From AC-32 sp963746155 (lineage in GTDB: Bacteria; Actinomycetota; Thermoleophilia; Gaiellales; Gaiellaceae), in contig CAVVAB010000009.1 of the NCBI GenBank assembly GCA_963746155.1, positions 434,001-498,000 on the forward strand: a stretch of DNA of 64,000 nt, in the 5' to 3' direction. A program made the position numbers and the translations under genes. The notes beneath the pieces were generated by a model. The model saw only the letters and a program-made list of their open reading frames with translations. It did not search any database and was not told the origin of the DNA. Positions 58,168 to 64,000 of this stretch are shown one piece after another (positions within the stretch are counted from its first letter, which is position 1; every line of letters begins with the position of its first letter).

Positions 58168-59816
58168 TGGCACGACGGCCGCCGAAGTACGTCTTCGTCA
58201 CCGGCGGCGTCGTCTCGTCCCTCGGCAAGGGCATCACCGCGTCCTCGCTCGGCCGCCTGCTCAAGGCGCGCGGGCTGAAGGTGCAGATGCAGAAGTTCGA
58301 CCCGTACATCAACGTCGACCCCGGGACGATGAGCCCGTTCCAGCACGGCGAGGTGTTCGTCACCGAGGACGGCGCCGAGACCGATCTCGACATCGGCCAT
58401 TACGAGCGCTTCATCGACGAGAACCTCTCGCGCACGGCGAACCACACGGCGGGGTCGATCTGGGATCGCGTGATCCGCAAGGAGCGCAAGGGCGAGTACC
58501 TCGGCTCCACCGTGCAGGTGATCCCGCACATCACGAACGAGATCAAGGAGCGGATCCGGAGCGCGACCGAGGCGAGCGACTGCGACGTGGTCGTGACCGA
58601 GATCGGCGGGACGGTTGGCGACATCGAGTCGCTGCCGTTCCTCGAGGCCATCCGCCAGTTCCGCCGCGAAGCGGGCCCGGAGAACGTCTGCTACGTCCAC
58701 GTCACGCTCGTCCCGTTCATCGACACCGCCGGCGAGCTGAAGACGAAGCCGACGCAGCACTCGGTCAACGAGTTGCGCCGCATCGGCGTCCACCCGGACG
58801 TGATCGTGGCGCGCTCCCGCGACGCGATCTCGTCGGAGATCCGCGACAAGATCGCGCTCTTCGCCGATCTCGACCCCGCGGCCGTCGTCGCGAACCGCGA
58901 CGTCTCCGACCTGTACCTCGTCCCGTCAGCGCTCCAGGAGGAGGGCTTCGACACCCTCGTCTGCGAGAAGCTCGGCCTGCCTGCGGGCGAGGTGGACCTC
59001 GGCGAGTGGCTCGACCTGACCGAGCGCATCCGCGCCCGGCGCGACGGCGAGGTCGAGATCGCGCTCGTCGGCAAGTACGTGAAGCTGCGCGACGCCTACC
59101 TCTCGGTGCACGAGGCGCTGCGCCACGCGGGCGTCCACCACGGCTGCACGGTCAACGTGCGCTGGTTCGACGCCGAAGGGATGTCGCTCGAGGAGGCGCA
59201 GGCCGAGCTCGAGCAAGTGGACGGCGTCCTCGTCCCCGGCGGGTTCGGCTCGCGCGGCTGGGAAGGGAAGATCCTCGCGTGCCGCGTCGCCCGCGAGCAC
59301 GAAATCCCGTATCTGGGAATCTGCCTCGGGATGCACGTCGCCGTCTCCGAGTACGCGCGGCACGTCGTCGGGCTCGACGGCGCCAACTCGACGGAGATGG
59401 ACCCCGAGACGCCGTATCCGGTGATCGACCTCCTGCCCGAGCAGAAGGAGATCGAGGACCTCGGCGGCACGATGCGGCTCGGCGCACAGGCGGTCGAGCT
59501 GGCCGAGGACACGCGCGCGCTCGCCGCCTACGGGGAGCTCGTCATCCACGAGCGGCACCGACACCGCTACGAGGTCAACAACCACTTCCGGCAGATGCTG
59601 GTCGACGCGGGGCTGATCGTGTCCGGGACGTTTCAGGAGGGCCGTCTCGTCGAGATCGTCGAGCTCGCGGATCACCCGTGGTTCGTCGCGAGCCAGTTCC
59701 ACCCCGAGTTCAAGTCGCGGCCCACGCGACCCGCCCCGCTGTTCCGCGAGTTCGTCGGCGCGGCCTTCGCGCGCTCCCGCGAGCGCACGGGCGCCGCGAT
59801 CAGCGCCGCGAGTTAG
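58167..59816 (+). CDS. pyrG: CTP synthase
   Basis: 549 residues. The synthase domain starts KYVFVTGGVVSSLGKGITAS, then QKFDPYINVDPGTMSPFQHG. The C-terminal glutamine amidotransferase has the Cys nucleophile in LGICLGMHVA and the His/Glu pair in SQFHPEFKS. It converts UTP to CTP with glutamine ammonia. Normal length. ATG overlaps the preceding stop. Confidence 0.98.
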   Translation: MARRPPKYVFVTGGVVSSLGKGITASSLGRLLKARGLKVQMQKFDPYINVDPGTMSPFQHGEVFVTEDGAETDLDIGHYERFIDENLSRTANHTAGSIWDRVIRKERKGEYLGSTVQVIPHITNEIKERIRSATEASDCDVVVTEIGGTVGDIESLPFLEAIRQFRREAGPENVCYVHVTLVPFIDTAGELKTKPTQHSVNELRRIGVHPDVIVARSRDAISSEIRDKIALFADLDPAAVVANRDVSDLYLVPSALQEEGFDTLVCEKLGLPAGEVDLGEWLDLTERIRARRDGEVEIALVGKYVKLRDAYLSVHEALRHAGVHHGCTVNVRWFDAEGMSLEEAQAELEQVDGVLVPGGFGSRGWEGKILACRVAREHEIPYLGICLGMHVAVSEYARHVVGLDGANSTEMDPETPYPVIDLLPEQKEIEDLGGTMRLGAQAVELAEDTRALAAYGELVIHERHRHRYEVNNHFRQMLVDAGLIVSGTFQEGRLVEIVELADHPWFVASQFHPEFKSRPTRPAPLFREFVGAAFARSRERTGAAISAAS

Positions 59817-59819
59817 CCC

Positions 59820-59944
59820 TAGAATCGCGGCGGTGAGACCGGGCTGGGCACCAAGGCATCGCTTGCGATGCCGACCGGGAGGGCCGTGCCGGCTTTGCCG
59901 GTGTGGCCGTCTTTAGAATCGCCCGGTGAGACCTGGCTGGGCAT
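59820..59944. repeat. Hairpin doublet flanked by a 30-bp imperfect direct repeat
   Basis: Copies at 59820-59850 and 59914-59943 (TAGAATCGC, CGGTGAGACC, GGCTGGGCA; three differences and one indel) enclose two palindromes: GGCATCGC-TT-GCGATGCC (59855-59872) and a 12-bp stem with TTT loop (59882-59908, GGCCGTGCCGGC/GCCGGTGTGGCC with G-T pairs). Same hairpin order as at 29333. The right copy contains the M20 peptidase start, so the left copy has a second, abortive GTG frame of 27 codons. Confidence 0.65.
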
Positions 59945-61065
59945 CGGATGTGCTCTCGCTGTTCCTCGACCTGGCGGCGCTGCCGAGCCCGCCGGGCGAG
60001 GAGCGGGCGGTGGCCGACCGCGTGCTCGACTACCTGGGCGCGATCGGGCTCGAGGCCGACGAGGACGACGCGGGCGCGCGCATCGGGTCGACGATCGGCA
60101 ACCTCTTCGCGCGGATCCCTCCGAACGGCGCGTCCGGCACGCCGATCTTCCTCTGCGCGCATCTCGACACGGTCCCGCTGGAAGGGCCGGTCGAGCCCGT
60201 TGTCGGCGACGACGCCTTCGTCCGAAACGCGGGCGGGACGATCCTCGGCGCCGACAACAAGTCGGCGGTCGCGGCGATGCTCGAGGCGACGGCGCGGCTG
60301 CTGGAGGACGGCCGCCCGCACGCGGGCGTCGAGCTGCTCTTCACGCCGATGGAGGAGGTCGGGCTCTGCGGCGCCGAGGCCTTCGACGAGCAGCGGCTGG
60401 AGTCGCGTGCCGGCTACGTCTACGACCATGCTGGGCCGATCGGCGAGGTGATCCTCGGCGCCCCGTACCAGACCAAGATGGAGGTCGCGTTCCACGGCCG
60501 GGCCGCGCACGCGGGGATGTTCCCAGAGGAGGGCCGCTCGGCGATCGCCGCAGCTTCCCGCGCGATCGCAGACCTCCGGCTCGGCCGGCTCGACGACGAG
60601 ACGACCGCGAACGTCGGCCTGATCCAGGGCGGGACAGCGCGCAACGTCGTCCCCGAGCACTGCACGTTCTCCGCGGAGGCCCGGAGCCACGACGAGGGCA
60701 AGCTGGCGGAGCTCGTCCAGGAGATGCTCGAGACGATCACATTTGCCGCGAGCCTCGGCGAGTGTGAGGTCGAGACGACGGTCGAGGGCGCCTCGCCCGG
60801 CTACCGCTTCCGCCGCGACGACCTGCCCGTTCGGCTCGCGGCGACCGCTCTCGAGCGGACGGGCCTGGAGCCGAGCTTCATCCTCTCGGGCGGCGGCGCG
60901 GACGCGAACGTCTTCAACCAGCGCGGCCTCGAATGCCTGAACCTCGCGAACGGGATGACGGACATCCACACGCCGGACGAGCGGATCGCGGTGGACGACC
61001 TCGAGACGATGGTCGACGTCACGCTCGCCCTCGTCGACGCCGCGGCCGCGGAACCGGCGGAGTGA
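59926..61065 (+). CDS. M20 family peptidase (PepT-like)
   Basis: 379 residues from the GTG at 59926. Metal ligands: FLCAHLDTVPLEGP (His, Asp), LGADNKSAVAAML (Asp), TPMEEVGLCGA (Glu pair) and the C-terminal DIHTPDE (His). The family also includes PepT tripeptidase and carboxypeptidase-like enzymes; the dimerisation (lid) domain is about 175-290. GTG is chosen because the upstream copy of the start region is interrupted by a stop. Confidence 0.92.
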   Translation: MRPGWASDVLSLFLDLAALPSPPGEERAVADRVLDYLGAIGLEADEDDAGARIGSTIGNLFARIPPNGASGTPIFLCAHLDTVPLEGPVEPVVGDDAFVRNAGGTILGADNKSAVAAMLEATARLLEDGRPHAGVELLFTPMEEVGLCGAEAFDEQRLESRAGYVYDHAGPIGEVILGAPYQTKMEVAFHGRAAHAGMFPEEGRSAIAAASRAIADLRLGRLDDETTANVGLIQGGTARNVVPEHCTFSAEARSHDEGKLAELVQEMLETITFAASLGECEVETTVEGASPGYRFRRDDLPVRLAATALERTGLEPSFILSGGGADANVFNQRGLECLNLANGMTDIHTPDERIAVDDLETMVDVTLALVDAAAAEPAE

Positions 61066-61072
61066 GCGCGGC

Positions 61073-62059
61073 GTGCCGCTGAGCCTGCGGCGCGGGAAGG
61101 TGACCGCGATCGTCGAGGAGCACGAAGGGCTCGTCCGGCTGGAGGTGGACGGGGCTCCCTGTGTCGCGTATCCGGGGCTGACAGGGCCGGTCGAGGTCGG
61201 CGACGAGGTGCTCGTCAACGTCCAGGCCCGCGAGCTCGACCTCGGCTCGGGCGGCTTCGACGTGCTGCACGCGAACCTGACGCGCGGGCTCGACCTCGCC
61301 GCGGCCGAGGGCGCTCACGTCATGAAGCTGCCCTACACGTCCCTTCAGGCGGCGGTCTTACACGCCGAGGAGAGCGGCCCGCTCGCCGACGACCTCGGCG
61401 GGATGCCCGTCGTCTGCTGCTCCCTGCACAGCCAGCTCGCGCCCGCGTGCGCCGGCCTGGGGAGCGACCTGCGTGTGGCGTACGTCCAGACGCCGGGCGG
61501 GGCGCTGCCGCTTCCGCTGTCAGATGCCGTGCGCGCGCTCCGGGAGCGGGGACTGATCGTGACGACGATCTCGGCCGGGGCATGCTTCGGCGGCGAGGTG
61601 GAGAGCGTCGGCGTCGCGTCGGCCCTGGCGTGGGCGGCGGAGGGCCACGACGCGGTCGTGTGCGCGATCGGCCCGGGGATCGTCGGAACTGGGTCGCGTC
61701 TCGGGCACGGCGGGCTTGCAGCGGCCGAAGCGGTGAACGCGGCGGCGGCGCTCGGCGGCTCGCCCGTCGTGGCCGCGCGGGTCTCGAGCGCCGACGAGCG
61801 CGAGCGTCACCGCGGCGTCTCCCACCACACGCAGAGCGTGCTCGCGCTCTGCGCCGGTGGCTTCACCGTCGCGTGGCCGGCCGGACTGGGGGCGCCGGAC
61901 TGGGTCGAGCCGCGTGAGGAAGTGGATGTCGACGGCTGGGAGGACGCCTGCGCCGGCCTGCCGCTCTCTCATATGGGACGCGGGCCTGACCAGGAGCCGT
62001 GGTTCTTCGCCGCCGCGTTCGCGGCCGGCCGCCTTGCGCGCCGGAAGGTGGCCGCGTGA
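61073..62059 (+). CDS. DUF3866 family protein
   Basis: 328 residues starting VPLSLRRGKVTAIVEEHEGL with GPVEVGDEVLVNVQARELDLG, FDVLHANLTRGLDL, then MPVVCCSLHSQLAPAC and VRALRERGLIVTTISAGACF. This pattern is the actinobacterial DUF3866 family of unknown function, conserved next to PyrG-region genes. GTG start 7 bp after the peptidase; stop overlaps the aldo/keto reductase start. Confidence 0.88.
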   Translation: MPLSLRRGKVTAIVEEHEGLVRLEVDGAPCVAYPGLTGPVEVGDEVLVNVQARELDLGSGGFDVLHANLTRGLDLAAAEGAHVMKLPYTSLQAAVLHAEESGPLADDLGGMPVVCCSLHSQLAPACAGLGSDLRVAYVQTPGGALPLPLSDAVRALRERGLIVTTISAGACFGGEVESVGVASALAWAAEGHDAVVCAIGPGIVGTGSRLGHGGLAAAEAVNAAAALGGSPVVAARVSSADERERHRGVSHHTQSVLALCAGGFTVAWPAGLGAPDWVEPREEVDVDGWEDACAGLPLSHMGRGPDQEPWFFAAAFAAGRLARRKVAA

Positions 62060-62835
62060 TGGAAGAGCGCCGCCTCGGGCCCGTGGTCGGCCTCGGCACC
62101 TGGAACACCTTCGGCGGCGACGCCAAGCTCGCGGGCGACGTCGTCGGCGCGGCGCTCGAATCCGGGACCCGGGTTGTCGACACGTCGCCGATGTACCGGG
62201 AGGCCGAGCCGTCGCTCGCGGCCGCTCTGGAGGGCCGCCGCGAGGAGGCGGAGGTGGCCACGAAGATCTGGTCGCCGGGAGTCGAGGACGGGCTGCGCCA
62301 CTTCCGGCGGCAAATCGAGTGGTTCGGCCACATCGAGGTCGAGCAGGTGCACAACCTCGTCTCGTGGCGCGAGCACCTGCCGTGGCTCGAGCGCGAGCGC
62401 GGGGAGGGGAGGATCGGCCGGATCGGCGTCACGCACTGGGATGCATCTGCCTTCGGCGAGCTGGAGGCCGCGTTGCGGACGGGGCGCTTCCAGACGCTGC
62501 AGGTGCCGCTCAACCCGCGCGAGCGCGAGGGCGAGGCGCGGCTGCTGCCCGTCGCGGAGGAGCTCGGAATCGCCGTGATCGTCATGCGCCCGCTCGGCCA
62601 GGGAGCGCTGCTCCACGACACGCCGACGGCGGCGGAGCTCGAGCCGCTGCGCGGTGCCGGGATCACGACCTGGCCGCAGGCGCTGCTGAAGTGGGCGCTC
62701 TCGGATCCACGCGTGGACCTGGTCATCCCTGCGACGCGAGATCCGGAGCACGCTCGCATGAATGCAATTGCGGGGACGCCGCCCTGGCTCGACCCGGACG
62801 AGCGCGCGCTCGTGGAGCGCCTGGCCGGCGCCTAG
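62059..62835 (+). CDS. Aldo/keto reductase
   Basis: 258 residues with the (alpha/beta)8 AKR pattern: GLGTWNTFGGDAKLAGDVVG, VVDTSPMYREAEPSLAAALE (Asp and catalytic Tyr), VATKIW (Lys), VEQVHNLV (His position), IGRIGVTHW and VIPATRDPEHARMN (NADP site). Somewhat short; substrate not predictable. ATG overlaps the DUF3866 stop. Confidence 0.9.
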   Translation: MEERRLGPVVGLGTWNTFGGDAKLAGDVVGAALESGTRVVDTSPMYREAEPSLAAALEGRREEAEVATKIWSPGVEDGLRHFRRQIEWFGHIEVEQVHNLVSWREHLPWLERERGEGRIGRIGVTHWDASAFGELEAALRTGRFQTLQVPLNPREREGEARLLPVAEELGIAVIVMRPLGQGALLHDTPTAAELEPLRGAGITTWPQALLKWALSDPRVDLVIPATRDPEHARMNAIAGTPPWLDPDERALVERLAGA

Positions 62836-62838
62836 GTC

Positions 62839-63361
62839 GATGCCGAGACTTTCGTGGCTGGCGGTTGGCGGTCTGCTACTGGGGCGGGGCGAGCGCGGCG
62901 AATGATCGACGCCCACCGGTCATCGCCGTCAACACGCAAACGGGCGTGTTCGTGACCCGCGATGCCCGGTCTTGGCGCGACGTAACCCCGAAGCGGGTTC
63001 TCCTGTGTGGCCCACCCATGTTTCCGGTCGAGGAAGTCCAGGCCGATCTTCGCGCCCGCGGCGCACGATCCGTCTACACGACGCCCGGTACAGGGATCTG
63101 CCTCCAAGCCAGCTCCTCAGCGCGCCGGCGATGGGCGTAGCGTGGGTGAGCGCGCCGAGCCCGTGGCCGATCCTGTACGTGACGCGCGACGGAGGTCGCC
63201 ATTGGGCGCATCACGCGCTTCGCGTCCGTGGCGCTGCAAGGCTCTGGAACGTCGCCGCGCTGGACGGGGAGACGGCGATTGTCCAGACGGACGTCCTGGG
63301 CCACTCGCTCACGTTCGTCACGCATGACGCTGGACGGACGTGGGACCAAGTGCCGGCCTAG
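62839..63361 (+). pseudogene. Broken secreted BNR/beta-propeller-like gene (at least two frameshifts)
   Basis: The start ATG 62839 gives a signal peptide (MPRLSWLAVGGLLLG); the frame then stops, but the next frame continues ASAANDRRPPVIAVNTQTGV and FVTRDARSWRDVTPKRV. After about 63100 coding moves again to APAMGVAWVSAPSPWPILYV and TRDGGRHWAHHALRV, ending VTHDAGRTWDQVPA. The recurring (T/R)DGGRxW or DAGRTWDQV blocks are BNR/photosystem II assembly factor-like repeats. Given other frameshifts in this window it may be intact in reality, but two shifts in 520 bp suggest true decay. Confidence 0.55.
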
Positions 63362-63866
63362 CTCTCCTCAGGCGCGCAGGACGGCGAGCTCGATGATCGG
63401 CCCGCCGCCCTCGGGGCCTCGACCTCCCATTCGAGCTCCGGTTCGAGCCCGAACGAGCGGGCCTTTGCCCGAACCGGGTCGGTCGGCACCGAGCTTCGCG
63501 GGCTCCCGTAGCCGCAGAGGATCAGGCGGCCGCGCGGCGCGACGGCGTCTTGAAGAAGCCGCTCGACGAGGACGCGCTGTCGCTCGTCCGGGACTTAGAC
63601 CAGCTCGGTGCGAACGAAGTCGAACCGCGCGGCGGCGCCCAGGTGAGCGCGTTGCCGACGAAGATCCGGTCGGCCCGGTCAGGCAGCCGCGCGCGGGCGA
63701 GCTCCGCCAGGGCCGGCACGAGCTCGAGCCCGTACGGTTTGATTCGGTGCGGGGTCCAGCCGGCGAGGCACTCGAGCAAGATGACTGCTGGCGCAGCCGA
63801 TGTCGAACGCTCCAGTGCCGCCTCTCCGTGTTGCTCGCCGCCGGAGCTCCTTGTGTCTCTGTAGTT
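63361..63866 (-). pseudogene. Degraded SAM-dependent methyltransferase
   Basis: Pieces of one protein are spread over frames on the minus strand: FDIGCAS (motif I), LLECLAGWTPHRIKPYGLEL, VPALAELARARLPDRADRIF, VGNALTWAPP, RFDFVRTELV then a TAA, VPDERQRVLVERLLQDAVAP, GRLILCGYGS and finally EAPEGGGPIIELAVLRA. At least three frame changes and one nonsense codon make it non-functional as written. The order fits a class I methyltransferase seen in many copies in Thermoleophilia-type genomes (from memory). Dispersed element copy 4 lies directly upstream. Confidence 0.65.
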
Positions 63867-63962
63867 CGGTTCGCCCGGCCTCCTCCCCAAGGCGATCGTA
63901 TCCAGGAAGTCCGCACGAATGTGTGACGGGACCGTGACGAATGTGCAACTCCGCGACTCCTG
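63867..63962 (-). repeat. Dispersed intergenic element, copy 4
   Basis: Minus reading: CAGGAGTCGCGG, GTCACGGTCCCGTCAC (11-bp spaced pair), CATTCGTGCGGACTTCC, GGATACGATCGCCTTGGGG and AGGAGGCCGGGCGAACCG. The closest relative is copy 1 in the core and copy 2 in the GTCAC pair. It precedes the broken methyltransferase on the same strand. Confidence 0.7.
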
Positions 63963-64000
63963 ACCGAACGGTGCGAAACCTCCGCGCAAGCTAGGGTTTC

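Overview
The window is a GC-rich chromosomal segment with many GTG and a few TTG starts, 4-nt stop/start overlaps, a complete bacterial translation and shikimate gene set, SteA/MctB-like cell-division genes and actinobacterial small families (DUF1707, DUF3866, Asp23-like). The overall look is that of a deep-branching actinobacterium, most likely class Thermoleophilia (Gaiellales-like). That placement is inference from family content; there is no rRNA gene to anchor it.

Layout. 1-4.85 kb: an AlkZ-like winged-helix gene (cut by the window edge), divergent from gltX, then an M3-like metallopeptidase and three small genes. 4.85-14.32 kb: an accessory block bounded by a 21-bp perfect repeat of the 3' end of tRNA-Glu(CTC), which looks like an integrated element that has lost its integrase. 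It carries secreted proteins, a thioester-like/sortase fusion, a peptidoglycan-binding transglycosylase, a DivIVA-like coiled coil, several very small proteins, a ribbon-helix-helix/HNH pair and a sigma-like gene. 14.3-21 kb: tRNA-Glu, tRNA-Gln, a possible G1-like secreted protein, a heterodimeric ABC exporter, a uracil-DNA glycosylase and a methyltransferase. 21-26.8 kb: a histidine-utilisation cluster (glutamate formiminotransferase, hutH, a small membrane protein, hutU, hutI). 27.4-31.2 kb: MBL hydrolase, hisS, aspS. 31.2-33.9 kb: a four-gene envelope locus (DivIVA-like coiled coil, two paralogous membrane proteins with Glu/Pro-rich tails, an RlpA-like secreted protein). 34.7-44.5 kb: mnmA, alaS, ruvX, mltG, aroE, aroC, an aroK-aroB fusion, aroQ and an Xaa-Pro peptidase, mostly overlapping. 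44.5-54.3 kb: efp, a carboxyltransferase-like/BCCP fusion with accC, an Asp23-like gene, nusB, an XseB-like gene, a prenyl synthase, a P1 peptidase, tlyA, nadK, recN. 54.3-62.8 kb: steA, SRPBCC, mctB-like, a GT2/PNPT fusion, pyrG, an M20 peptidase, DUF3866, aldo/keto reductase. The end holds two broken genes.

Three repeat classes are visible: a dispersed intergenic element of about 95 bp (four copies, with GTCAC direct repeats and a TACGAT-GGGGAGGAGG core), a two-hairpin REP-like element (hisS 3' end; pyrG-M20 gap), and a 15-bp-stem palindrome inserted in frame in ruvX. Single-base frameshifts interrupt several genes that should be essential (aspS twice, mnmA, aroKB) as well as an ABC exporter. 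They look like residual indel errors of a long-read or metagenome assembly rather than real decay, and the gene models below are given as composites.

The most unusual biology is the carboxyltransferase-like/BCCP fusion whose metal-binding active site is erased although it sits next to an intact accC; the protein that joins a putative thioester domain to a class F-like sortase; and the integrase-less tRNA-Glu island whose ends both carry tandem GGTGCTACC sites.
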